NCBI RefSeq assembly: GCF_010093535.1
Contig: NW_022985185.1
Location: 328,026-392,025 of the forward strand
DNA: 64,000 nucleotides
Direction of reading: 5' to 3'
Origin: Lindgomyces ingoldianus
Taxonomy: Eukaryota; Ascomycota; Dothideomycetes; Pleosporales; Lindgomycetaceae
Under the pieces are notes generated by a model, which worked only from the letters and a program-made list of their open reading frames with translations, searched no databases and was not told the origin of the DNA. Positions 34,666 to 44,341 of this stretch are shown here, one piece after another. Both the position numbers and the translations under genes were made by a program. Each line of letters begins with the position of its first letter. Position 1 is the first letter of the stretch.

Positions 34666-34932
34666 AGCCTTCTTAAAATAAGACTTGCATTATCACTTAA
34701 TAAAGTAGTAATCCAGCGACCTTAGAGGATAAGTAGGACGCGTGGTGCTGAGATTAAATGACCTAGACCACTAAAACACTCACAGATGCCACACTCCTTA
34801 CTAGTGGTTCTTTACGTTTCCCAAAGAAACTCCTAGCTACTAGACTTGCTTACTCTCCTCTTCTACAAACACAAGATACGTCTTAAACAATAATTGCTTA
34901 AACATGGTGTTGCAGAGATTAGATCTGTCACC
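34666..34932 (+). mobile_element. Candidate LTR end and primer-binding site of a copia-like element
   Basis: A stretch starting TGTAGCC and ending TTAAACA (34665-34909) is followed directly by TGGTGTTGCAGAG, which resembles the complement of the 3' end of a fungal initiator tRNA-Met with a short insertion. This is the order expected at the boundary between a 5' LTR and internal sequence of Ty1/copia elements. No second LTR and no readable pol frame were found, so this is a weak, partly decayed candidate. Confidence 0.22.
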
Positions 34933-36707
34933 TCTCACATTCATACTGTTCGAGCGGGGGGTGTGTCGCACGTACATTTGTCCGACTATATATATCCTTC
35001 TGGGGTGATTGCTAGGAGGTTGACCTTTTGGCAATGCAACACATGGGTATCTCTAGTCGTATGCGACTGTGTGATGAACATAATTGTGCTATCTTGTTAG
35101 TTCTATATTCATTCACATTTTAGAAAACATTAACTATCGCCTTTAAGTTTATCTCTGACCTATATCAACTCTCCTTTTCTGTAGTAATGTCTAAAGCATT
35201 GTCTAACTTCTATCTCTGCTAACTTGCATACAGCATCATGTCTTACTAGCTGTGTATCTAACTCGCCTAGCATCCTAAACATCTTTACAGTAAAGTTAGA
35301 AGGGAGAAATAGCATAGCTTTAACAATTTTAGTAATAGGGGTGAACTACTTCAGTAATTTATTATTATTCCTGCTTGATAGTATTCACTAATACTTAAGT
35401 AGGTATCTGCGCCACCATACACCTGTACTAGATAAGGTGTTCTGCCAGTCTAGCTCTGGCAAGACAAACTAACGCCAAGGTAACCAATACAACAAATTTA
35501 ACAAACCTGGTATCTCTCGCCCTTACAATCTAGTTAAAGATTATTCCTTATCTCCTTGCAGCTGATAGTGTTTTATTTGTTGTTAGTGTAATTCTTATCC
35601 TGCTATTAAATCAACATCTGAAAACAGTAAACAAAAAAAAGACAATTTAACTGCAGAGAAGCGCAGGCAGTTACTAAAACACTCCTTGCTTAGGTTGATA
35701 TAGGCGTTAGTTGGGCTTTCTTTAGCGTCAGCCATTGCAATTGGCTAGACAACAGGCGCGTGGAGTTTTTCACCCAGGATGAGACTGCGTGGGCCTTTTG
35801 AATCACTGCTAGGAAGACGTTGAGTACTCTTTAGTGGCTTATCTTTTTATTCTCAGCGCTATTTGCAGCTAGGGTATTAAGCATATTTCAAAAACAGGGC
35901 GGCGTGATTGGGTTGATAGGAAATGGAATGGCTATAGGTTATAGTAGCATGTATCCCGCTCCTCCTCCACCTACTTCTGAAACACTGCCACATCAGCCTC
36001 CTTTTTCGTGAGATATGATGGACAGTTAGAAGAAGATGGTGTGCAACTAGTACCTTGTAGATTTTGTGTGGTTGGTGTTGAGGTGCTTTACTATTTTTTG
36101 GGGACTGCGTGTACATATACAAAATTAGAGTCTATCTTTTTATGGTTACTCCAGAAGGGATATCTACCTTTACGCTAGATTAAGCTTGTCTGAATTATTA
36201 ATGACAGCATTATTCTAGATAATTGGGGTCATAGCACCTTTGTCTTAATAGCCAACCTGTTACGATCTGTTAGAAAGTGGCTTTAGTTACCTCTACATTT
36301 TGTAACAGTAATCAAGATCACGATCAACACGGGCGCCTCAAGGGCGATCCATGATAGAGGTAAGTCACGTAATAAGCCCACGCTGCTCATGGCGAACCGA
36401 GCGAGCCAGCAGTATATAGACTCCCTAAAGGAAGCCCCATAGCTACCTTTGTGTTTAACTTGCAATTCAACCCCCAGAGTCTATTCTACCTCAAGGCTCT
36501 AAATTATACCCTGATACTCAGTATAGCTTGTAGCCCCTCTAGCCAGTACTTATTGCTGAGAACAAACTCTAGAACCTTTGGCCCCTCTATCTTCTAGCGC
36601 TTTAATTAGCATGACGTAGAGCCTAATTTTAAAATTGTAGCTAATACCCCTTTGCAGAGATGACATAGGACCATGAGCTTATGCATGTTAGGTGGATTAG
36701 CAGATAC

Positions 36708-36890
36708 GTTCTTAAGACGGTTATAACCCTAATATGACATGTTCTTAAGATAGCTATGGTTTTAAGATAGCTATAGTCTTAAAACGGTAGCATCTTAAGA
36801 TAAGGATGTTCTCTAGACTGTCACTCTCTTAAGATCATAACTCACCAAGAAGGTGACATTCTTAGGACAACCTTGTTCTTAGTTGTCTGT
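36708..36890. repeat. Degenerate TTAAGA-based tandem array
   Basis: About eight imperfect units of 17-25 bp, each starting CTTAAGA/TTAAGA and followed by (t/c)AG(c/g)TAT or ACGGT-type words, for example CTTAAGACGGTTATAAC, CTTAAGATAGCTATGG, TTAAGATAGCTATAG. The core TTAAGA is nearly palindromic. Likely a minisatellite or subterminal repeats of a decayed DNA transposon. Confidence 0.5.
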
Positions 36891-37460
36891 AATATTTCCC
36901 TCTAAATGCATGTAAGATTCTAGTCTAGATTAAATGCAAAACCTAGCACCATGAATATACTATTATAACAGTTCTGTAAGCTGTGAACTAATTACTATCT
37001 TGTAGTTAGCTAAGTAATCTTATAAGGCGTATTTAATTAGGAATAGGATGTTAGCGCATAGGCCCTAATTAGATTAATATTATTAAATAATTATACTTCC
37101 TAGGAAGTTTGGAGGCCTCTTTTTTAGTATATAGTTGCCTCTCTTCTGTAGTTGAATTACTACAGACCTGCCCCTTTATAAGCTCCGTACACTAAACTGA
37201 CAGAACATACTAACCACTTGTGGATTTACCCTTGCATGGATAATGCAGTGGCGCAGATCGTTCTTAGCCAATTTTCTATTTAAACCTGGCAGACTAGCAG
37301 GACTGGAAATAGGCCCTTTAAGGCAGAGTAAGGACCCTAGTTTTAACCTCCCCTGTTACATACAGGGCCTAAAACTTAGTTCTAATAAGCGGCTTAGTCC
37401 CGGCTTAGGATGCGCTCACTCAAGCACAGCCACAGTTCAGGCTGGAGCGTGAGCAGCTCA

Positions 37461-38127
37461 GTTCCTTGAACGGGAAAGGAAATTGTTTGGGTGCACATTA
37501 GGATATCAAACTACCTGCTATGGAAGGTTCTGGCTCGCTCATTATCTGTGCTGCGGGTGGTCATCTCCCTGTAGAATTGTCAAATGGGACAAGCGTTACC
37601 TCCCCGCGCCTTCATGCATTTCGATATGTCACCATTCAGTGACGAGGGTCACCCTTCAACCCCAATCAGTCTAGGAGATTCACCATCGGTCCAATGAATT
37701 CTCGGATATGCAAGCACCGTCACATTGTGCACCACGGACCATTGTCATGGGTCCACACTTTGTAAATACTTTAGGGTGTGATGTCTGACTGGGAAACAAG
37801 ACCAACTTTGCCGTCTTCTACCCAAGTACTCCCAAACTAGACAGCATCCTCTTTTAAAAGCGTAACCTAGTCGTGTCTCTGAACTTGCTCCCAAAATCGC
37901 CGGTGACTTGTTCACCTTAGGCTCGTCGGCCCTTGCATTTCAAGCGTGAAAAGCATTTTAGAAATCATATCAAGACAATAAAAGGCTCCGAAAAAAGTAC
38001 TGCAAACTGAGCCTCGAGGAGCTCGACGAAGACGAGAGGTAACTTGAGCCACATCTTACCCCTTGTTCACGTCAGCCTTCTATAACCTCAAAGAATTGAA
38101 ATTTTCCGGCCGCGGGCATCCAAAACT
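37461..38127. promoter_or_regulatory. Upstream region of the P1B ATPase gene
   Basis: No gene. Normal base composition returns here. GCTG-containing words exist, but I do not count them as proven copper-response elements. Confidence 0.35.
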
Positions 38128-41100
38128 ATGGCTTACGAAGAACGTGCTTGCTGTTCATCAAAGGGTTGTTGCCAAGGTTCAACCGGAGGGAAAGAGCAAT
38201 CCAGCACAGATGGTGAACAAGTTCCTCCATCCTCAAAGAAGGCCTTCCGCGTACCATCTCTTCCCACACCACAATCGTCAACAAATATCGATACCGCAGC
38301 ATCCAGTACTATAACCGACGCGGACCATAATCAAGTCTCTATCGCTATTCAAACGAAATCAAACTCAAGCCTCTCAAAACCAAGCCTGGAGACTATCAAC
38401 CGCGAGGAGAAAGTACTATGCGCTGAACGACAATCCAGCTGTTGTGATCGGGCTGCCGGGTCGATATCCTGCTGTACACCTGCGAAGCTGCTGAAGTCGA
38501 GTCTTATGCACCGTCACGGAAGCTCGCACGACGGGAACTTGCATCAACACTCTGAAAACGTCAATCGTACTACGAGCTGCTGCACGACCACTAGCACAAG
38601 TCAGTCTTCGAGTACTTGCTGCTCTAAAACGCCTCTAATGGATAAAGGCCTGCTGAAAGAGGGAGAAGCGTATCCGGAAGATGTCGCAGATGTCGAACGA
38701 GGGCCGGCAACCTTTGAACGAGTTGTGTTGACAATTAGTGGCCTCAAGTGTGGGTGTTGCGAGTCGGGGATCTCGAAGGCCTTTCGACACATACCAGCTA
38801 TCAAAGATCACCAAGTCAATATTGTGCTGGCGAGGGTCGAGTTCGATTTAGACACAAGTCGACTGTCTATTTCCGCAGCAATATCTCGCCTAACCAGGGT
38901 GACGGGATATACTTTCGAGAAACATGACCAACCCGAAGGCCAGATCTTGGAGGTTCTGGTCAATGATCCAAGGCAGATTTGTGAAGCTGGGAAACCTTAT
39001 GGTGTCACCCTCATCGAATCTGGAACGAGGCAATTTTGGAGCCCTTCCATGCTCTTCAGTGGGCGCAACAGCACTGTCCCTCCCGAAGCCAGTCGCTTCA
39101 ACCGCCCTCCTCATTCACTTGACAGTGAGAAGAGTGAAGGACCTGGTTTATTTCAGCACACTGTTCGAATTCACTACGACGCGAACCTTATTGGAGCCCG
39201 TGATGTCTTTGAATATTACCAGCAACTTGCTTCAGGACAGCACCTGCAACTAGCCCATCCCTGCAGTCATCCTATTCTAGCGGTAGGAGCGGACCAAACA
39301 AAGCAAGCCTGCATCATGTTCCTTATCAGCCTTTTTTTCACCATCCCGGTCCTGGTTATGGCTTGGGCGCCGCTCAATCAGAACAATATGGCGTACGCTC
39401 ACGTATCACTGGCCCTGGCGACGATTGTTCAGATCATTGCGGTCAAGGAGTTTGTACCAAGCGCCTTCAAATCTCTTATACATTCTCGCTCCTTCGAAAT
39501 GGATTTCTTAGTTGCATTCAGCACGACAACAGCTTATGTGTTCAGCGTTGTATCGTACGTCTTTCAAATTCGACGTCACCCGCTAGAGACAGGGTCATTT
39601 TTTGAGACATCGACCTTATTAGTCACGCTTATCCTTTTTGGTCGCGTTGTCAACGAATTTGCTCGCCTGAGGGCTGCGAAAGCGGTCTCATTCCGTTCCC
39701 TCCAGGCAGAGCACGCTCTTCTTGTTGTTCCAGGACAAGCACAGCCGAGGGAGGCCCGTAAAATCGATGCCCGACTCCTTCAATATGGCGACAGCTTCAA
39801 GGTTCCACCACACACTAGGATTGTGACTGATGGGAAGGTAATCTATGGAGGTTCAGAAGTTGATGAGTCGGTCATGACAGGTGAATCAATCCCGGTTGCT
39901 AAAGGCCTAGGGCACACTGTGTCCGCTGGCACAACTAATGGAAGCGGCGAGCTCACTGTCACTCTGACTGCTCTCCCACATGAAAACTCCATTAGCAAAA
40001 TTGCGGCGATGGTTGAAAGTGCAGAGCTCTCGAAACCCAAGGTTCAGGCACTCGCTGACCGTATCGCTGGCTGGTTCGTCCCGGCAATTATGGCCATCGG
40101 CACAATTGTTTTCGTAATCTGGATCTGCTTAGAGAGGTATGGCAATCGCCGACTCTGGAGGGATGCTGTCATTAGAGCTATTACCTATGCCATCGCAACG
40201 ATCATCGTCTCATGCCCATGCGCAATTGGACTTGCCGTTCCTATGGTGGTTCTAATTGCAGGCGGTGTGTCAGCGCGCTTTGGAATCATCTTCAGAGATC
40301 CACAGAAGCTTGAGGTCGCTCGAAATGCTACGGACATTATCTTTGACAAGACTGGTACGCTCACGACAGGTGATCTCACAGTTGTCGAAGCAATTTTTCA
40401 TGGTCCCAAGGAGAGAGAAGTAAAGAGTATGATATTGGGCCTACTGGTAGATGTCAAACATCCTGTTGCTGCTGCCGTATTCAAATGGCTCGACAAAAAT
40501 TCGTCTAGCGGCGAAGGGTTCATAAAGCCAGCGAAAATGGTCGGAATCACCAGTCTCCCGGGGAATGGTGTTATAGGGACCTGTAAACAAACACAAGCGG
40601 TGGTTCGGGCAGGCAACCCTTACTGGCTAGGTGTGGACATCCTAGAATCACCTCACAGCGTTCTCTGCGTCACGGTATCCGGAGAGCTGAGCGCAGTATT
40701 CCGCCTTCAAGATCGCCCACGCTCTACCGCAGAGAGGGTTATTAGGCTCCTCACGGATCGCGGCATCAGCGTGCATATGATCAGTGGCGATAGCGCAGGG
40801 GCAGTAAATGAGATTGCACACACACTCAACATACCTAAGCATCATGCCTGTGGCCGCCTCAACCCTGGTGATAAACAGGAGTACATTCACAATCTCCAAA
40901 AGGAAGGCCGCGTTGTTCTCTTTTGTGGGGATGGTACAAACGACTCTGTCGCCCTCAAGCAAGCAGATGTCGGCGTCCACATGAACCACGGCTCTGATGT
41001 AGCGAAGAGCGCTTCCGATGTCGTTCTCATGACTACCCGCCTGCAAGATATCCCGATTCTGCTCGACATATCTAAAGCTGCTTACAGAAGGATCATGTTC

Positions 41101-41292
41101 AATTTCGGATGGTCGGCAGTGTACAACGTCGTTGCTATTCTCATGGCTGCTGGCGCTTTCGTCGCCTTCCGGATTCCGCCCGCATATGCGGGACTAGGGG
41201 AGTTGGTCAGCGTTCTGCCGGTAATGTTTATTGCGTTTCAATTGAGGTGGAGGGATTATGGGAAGAAGTATCGAGGGATGGAGTATGAGTAG
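38128..41292 (+). CDS. P1B-type copper/heavy-metal exporting ATPase (CrpA/Crp1/Pca1 type)
   Basis: Intronless, 1054 residues. The N-terminal 170 residues carry six CC pairs (8-9, 14-15, 105-106, 115-116, 151-152, 164-165) and a His-rich stretch (128-141), then one heavy-metal-associated domain with a CGCC metal site (208-211). A second, degenerate HMA-like fold (about 335-385) lacks cysteines. The catalytic core is complete: TGES 584-587 (actuator), CPC 696-698 in the membrane metal site, DKTG with the phosphorylated D740, the HP motif near 778, and GDGTND 933-938. The final membrane part shows YN...MAAGAF and PPAYAGLGELVSVLP. The CPC motif and the CC-rich tail match the fungal CrpA/Crp1/Pca1 branch, which pumps Cu(I) (or cadmium in yeast Pca1) out across the plasma membrane. 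A copper-fist regulator lies about 33 kb away. Metal specificity cannot be settled from sequence. Confidence 0.95.
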   Translation: MAYEERACCSSKGCCQGSTGGKEQSSTDGEQVPPSSKKAFRVPSLPTPQSSTNIDTAASSTITDADHNQVSIAIQTKSNSSLSKPSLETINREEKVLCAERQSSCCDRAAGSISCCTPAKLLKSSLMHRHGSSHDGNLHQHSENVNRTTSCCTTTSTSQSSSTCCSKTPLMDKGLLKEGEAYPEDVADVERGPATFERVVLTISGLKCGCCESGISKAFRHIPAIKDHQVNIVLARVEFDLDTSRLSISAAISRLTRVTGYTFEKHDQPEGQILEVLVNDPRQICEAGKPYGVTLIESGTRQFWSPSMLFSGRNSTVPPEASRFNRPPHSLDSEKSEGPGLFQHTVRIHYDANLIGARDVFEYYQQLASGQHLQLAHPCSHPILAVGADQTKQACIMFLISLFFTIPVLVMAWAPLNQNNMAYAHVSLALATIVQIIAVKEFVPSAFKSLIHSRSFEMDFLVAFSTTTAYVFSVVSYVFQIRRHPLETGSFFETSTLLVTLILFGRVVNEFARLRAAKAVSFRSLQAEHALLVVPGQAQPREARKIDARLLQYGDSFKVPPHTRIVTDGKVIYGGSEVDESVMTGESIPVAKGLGHTVSAGTTNGSGELTVTLTALPHENSISKIAAMVESAELSKPKVQALADRIAGWFVPAIMAIGTIVFVIWICLERYGNRRLWRDAVIRAITYAIATIIVSCPCAIGLAVPMVVLIAGGVSARFGIIFRDPQKLEVARNATDIIFDKTGTLTTGDLTVVEAIFHGPKEREVKSMILGLLVDVKHPVAAAVFKWLDKNSSSGEGFIKPAKMVGITSLPGNGVIGTCKQTQAVVRAGNPYWLGVDILESPHSVLCVTVSGELSAVFRLQDRPRSTAERVIRLLTDRGISVHMISGDSAGAVNEIAHTLNIPKHHACGRLNPGDKQEYIHNLQKEGRVVLFCGDGTNDSVALKQADVGVHMNHGSDVAKSASDVVLMTTRLQDIPILLDISKAAYRRIMFNFGWSAVYNVVAILMAAGAFVAFRIPPAYAGLGELVSVLPVMFIAFQLRWRDYGKKYRGMEYE

Positions 41293-41695
41293 ACGAAATT
41301 AGAGTATTGTTCGGTTTGGAAGTATGTGGTGTGAAAAGAGGAGTTGGAGGTCTATCGGACTTCCCTTTCTCTCATTTCTATTTTCTTTCCCTAACCTAAA
41401 GCGTGTATTGACCCCTAAATATAGCTCTGAAGCATTCTTCAATGTAGATTTCTATACTGAATGATGTTCGTTTCACGCCGATGCTCAGCAGAGTTGGCTT
41501 ATGACAAAAACGAGCATCAACGCAAGAAATTGATTAATCCCAAGTTAAATATGGCGGAGAGACACATCACCACCAGCTGTCTGAGGCGTGCAAGTCAGTG
41601 CCAGTTCCCTTAACATTCGTGGAGGGGGTGATGGTCCAAGCGCTTCCGTCCTTACATCGTGCTTAGTGCCCCTCAACGCGTTCACTTCGCGTCTT

Positions 41696-41722
41696 CGCCA
41701 TCGCCATCGCCATCGCCATCGC
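41696..41722 (+). repeat. (CGCCAT)n hexanucleotide microsatellite
   Basis: About four and a half CGCCAT/CATCGC units, ending some 40 bp before the chosen start codon at 41762, so probably in the 5' leader of the disordered-protein gene. Read through in frame it would encode an HRHRHR run, an argument against the upstream ATG at 41588. Confidence 0.7.
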
Positions 41723-41761
41723 CACCCCATCACCACCCCATCGCCATCGACTTTAACTACT

Positions 41762-44269
41762 ATGCCTGCACGAACCCGCACAAGCAACCAAAGTGCAGAT
41801 TTCAAAGTTTACTATTCAACAAAGGTCCCTAAGCAGAAAGTTTTCCCACATCGAGCGAAGAAAGTCCGTGTGAAGCCGGCGAATAAGAATGTGGAGGCCG
41901 AGTATAAGCAGCTGACGTTTCAACCGGAGGCGTTGAGGAGGCGTGTCGTGGTTGAGGACTCGGATGAGGAAGCGAAAGAAGAAGAAGAAGAAGAAGGAGA
42001 AGAAGAAGAAGAAGAAGGAGAAGAAGAAGAAGAAGTTGTGGAGCGGGCTGAATCAAACACATCACAAACCACGGAAAGGACGGCGAACACAATGCTAATG
42101 GAGAAGGGGAAGAAGCGCAATAGCGACGTGATAGCAAATCCTGTGTTGGATGGGGTTACAGCGCCCGAGACACCTGCTGCAAAACATAGGCGGATGTCCA
42201 CAATCAAACCCGAGAACGATGTAGAATCGACCGCACTCTCTGAATCCGACGAAGAAGAGAAGAGATTCAGACGGAGGACACAGTCCACAATGACGCAACT
42301 CGTCAGCGGGAGGAAATCAAGACGTGGAGAGAAGGAGCTAGAATTCAAACCTGTGAAGAGGATGGGCGCGGGTAGGAGCAAAGGGGTACAGCCGAAGGGG
42401 AAGAGTGACTCTCAGAGGACGCTGACACAGATGATACCTGGTTTGATTCCTCTCAGTTCTGGCTGGGAGGATGAGGAGAATGGTGAGGAGATACCGCCGT
42501 ATCTTGCTGGGAGTATGACGGTTCAAGACTACGACGATGAAGAGAGCGACACATACAATCCTGCTCTTAGGCGACGTCTGCCTCAGCCCGGGGTCTTTAG
42601 GCCTGTCGAAGAAGATGGTGAAGATATTGCGGCACACTCGGCTCTCCATCGAAGGGTTCCACTCGGTGATGCAGATGAAGGAACCAGAGAGAGCCAATTG
42701 GTGTCCCACGGGATTTTCCTTCTTAGTGATGTAGAGGACGAAGAAGTCAATGAGAGACATTTAGCAGCTCACGGGATCTTTCCACTTGAGGACGATGAGG
42801 ACGACGAGTACCAACCTACCCAAATCGTTCACGCCCCAGTGAAGAGAAAACGAACGTCACGACATCCACCACCCCAGGAGAATATCAAACCTACCCGGAC
42901 TCCCCATGGAAAGCTGGCTGTGCGGAATCCGAAAAAGTCAAGATTCAGCCTCTTGTCCACGCCTCAAAGGCGCAGAGTCACGGAAATAGCTTCTTCACAA
43001 TCTCCGCCAAATACACCCCTGTCTACTCAATCCTTTACTGAGAATATGAGTCGGTCACCTTTGAAAGAGCGATCGAACAATACAGTCCAAGATACACCAT
43101 CGAAACGTATAAATGTAACCTTTCAAACACCAGCGAAGATCTCGAAACTAACGACCCCATCTAAGCGAAGGTTCGCAAGTGGGATCGTTCCAGACTCTGA
43201 TGAAGAAGAGGAAGATGTTTGGAGTGAACACCAAGACTCTTTTAAAAGCCTAGCCATTGGGGCGGAGACGCAAGCCATGGTTCACGGTATCGATCATCTG
43301 GTCCAAACTAGGCATGTGGGAGCGGAGACTCAAGCTATTCTAATACAAATCGATCAGGCATGTGCGAATGCGGAAGAGGATGCGGCTTGGAATACTAGAG
43401 ACCTATCACCAGAGCTAGGGAATTGGAGCCTTGGAGATCGTAGTGGTGATGCCCCGCGAGAGCTTGAAAGATATTATGTCCCGGCAAACATGAAAGCGGG
43501 AACAGGCCCCCAGAGTCACCTTACTTCTCCAGTACATGTTAAGAAAGAATCTATGGATGAGGAGTTGCTGGATCTATCCAATAACGGTGAAGACCCCAAA
43601 CCTAGTCCAGGGCCTCATGAGGCCGAGCCTACCAAACGACTTCGTCTCACGCAGCATAACAATGTCTCTACCGACCTCAACGGCCTTCTAATCCAAGTCC
43701 CACGTTCTCCATCCCCTGCGCACCCAGAAACTCAGCGTTCTCACTCCAGCAAAGCCGAACATCAACTCCAAAGCGAATGGCAATCATACTCACAATTTCG
43801 ACCCCAAACTTCACTACCATCTAGCCTCCATGATGCACTAGAAGCATTTGGTTATCAACCAACTCCCTTTCCAGCGCCTATGTCAAGGCCAGGAAGTATC
43901 CCATCATCCACATCGATGACAAATTTGAGCCAGGCTACAACGGTGGACGGCACACAGATGGTTCCAAATAAGCGAATCGTGACTCCTAGGAAAACAATGC
44001 TGCATTCACAACTCATCGCTAGTGATCCAACGCCTACAAAGACACCAAGTAGGGCTTCCAGTTCCCAGCCATTTGTCTCTCCGCTAAGACCACTACCTTT
44101 AATCATACCATCGAGTTTCCCAAGTCCGGGGCAGGCCGGAATGCCAGATTGGAGTACCCCCGTATTGGCGAGAGATGCGTTCGGGACATCGAACCAGTGG
44201 GCGGACAGTGTGGACGACTTTAGCATTCCACCCCGTCCGCCACTGGAGGACGACGACTGTGATAAGTAA
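41762..44269 (+). CDS. Large disordered acidic protein of unknown function, probably nuclear
   Basis: Intronless, 835 residues from the ATG at 41762 (MPARTRTSNQSADFKVYYS); the frame is open to 41588, but the extra part is a low-complexity HRHR run encoded by a microsatellite. Features: basic N-terminal 50 residues, a run of mostly glutamates around residues 70-95 encoded by a GAA repeat, several DSDEE casein-kinase-2-like sites, bipartite-type basic clusters (KHRRMS, KSRRGEKE, KRKRTSRH), many SP/TP sites (TPSKR, TPQRR, TPRK), and two internal duplications (HGIF-x-L-x-D and IGAETQA). The pattern suggests a cell-cycle-phosphorylated chromatin or DNA-repair scaffold, but I do not recognise a family and assign no function. 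It follows the ATPase gene on the same strand after about 470 bp. Confidence 0.8.
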   Translation: MPARTRTSNQSADFKVYYSTKVPKQKVFPHRAKKVRVKPANKNVEAEYKQLTFQPEALRRRVVVEDSDEEAKEEEEEEGEEEEEEGEEEEEVVERAESNTSQTTERTANTMLMEKGKKRNSDVIANPVLDGVTAPETPAAKHRRMSTIKPENDVESTALSESDEEEKRFRRRTQSTMTQLVSGRKSRRGEKELEFKPVKRMGAGRSKGVQPKGKSDSQRTLTQMIPGLIPLSSGWEDEENGEEIPPYLAGSMTVQDYDDEESDTYNPALRRRLPQPGVFRPVEEDGEDIAAHSALHRRVPLGDADEGTRESQLVSHGIFLLSDVEDEEVNERHLAAHGIFPLEDDEDDEYQPTQIVHAPVKRKRTSRHPPPQENIKPTRTPHGKLAVRNPKKSRFSLLSTPQRRRVTEIASSQSPPNTPLSTQSFTENMSRSPLKERSNNTVQDTPSKRINVTFQTPAKISKLTTPSKRRFASGIVPDSDEEEEDVWSEHQDSFKSLAIGAETQAMVHGIDHLVQTRHVGAETQAILIQIDQACANAEEDAAWNTRDLSPELGNWSLGDRSGDAPRELERYYVPANMKAGTGPQSHLTSPVHVKKESMDEELLDLSNNGEDPKPSPGPHEAEPTKRLRLTQHNNVSTDLNGLLIQVPRSPSPAHPETQRSHSSKAEHQLQSEWQSYSQFRPQTSLPSSLHDALEAFGYQPTPFPAPMSRPGSIPSSTSMTNLSQATTVDGTQMVPNKRIVTPRKTMLHSQLIASDPTPTKTPSRASSSQPFVSPLRPLPLIIPSSFPSPGQAGMPDWSTPVLARDAFGTSNQWADSVDDFSIPPRPPLEDDDCDK
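41976..42034 (+). repeat. (GAA)n trinucleotide repeat inside the coding region
   Basis: Three blocks of GAA interrupted by GGA, coding for the glutamate run of the disordered protein. Such tracts vary in length between strains without shifting frame. Confidence 0.75.
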
Positions 44270-44341
44270 TTTGGGGTTAGTAAGGGGTATTGTAGATAGT
44301 CTTCGATTCGGATGAAATCTATAGCACGGAGATAATATATA

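Larger units (their letters stand above)
33701..37460. repeat. TA-rich island B of decayed repeat DNA
   Basis: Roughly 3.7 kb with stops throughout all frames and frequent TTAG/CTAG/TAAG words, consistent with RIP-altered transposon sequence. The left edge carries imperfect CGGCTCAG repeats (33702-33745) and the right edge a mutated version, CGGCTTAGTCCCGGCTTAGG (37390-37409), in the same orientation. Inside are a copia-like LTR/primer-binding-site candidate near 34666-34930 and a degenerate TTAAGA tandem array near 36708-36890. No intact transposon gene could be read. Confidence 0.5.

Noticed and set aside
36700..36900. CRISPR-like array
   Set aside because: The TTAAGA units are imperfect, irregularly spaced and lack unique spacers; this is eukaryotic nuclear DNA.
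37436..37445. Ace1-like copper response element (TTCAGGCTGG) upstream of the ATPase
   Set aside because: The consensus is so degenerate that one match in several hundred bases is expected by chance, and it lies in the repeat edge about 690 bp upstream.
41588..41761. Upstream in-frame start of the disordered protein
   Set aside because: The added residues come from a CGCCAT microsatellite (HRHRHR) and non-conserved leader; the ATG at 41762 gives a sensible N-terminus.
41920..42381. Minus-strand serine-rich frame opposite the disordered protein
   Set aside because: Antisense of the GAA/acidic coding stretch (TTC gives Ser/Phe runs); no independent evidence of a gene.
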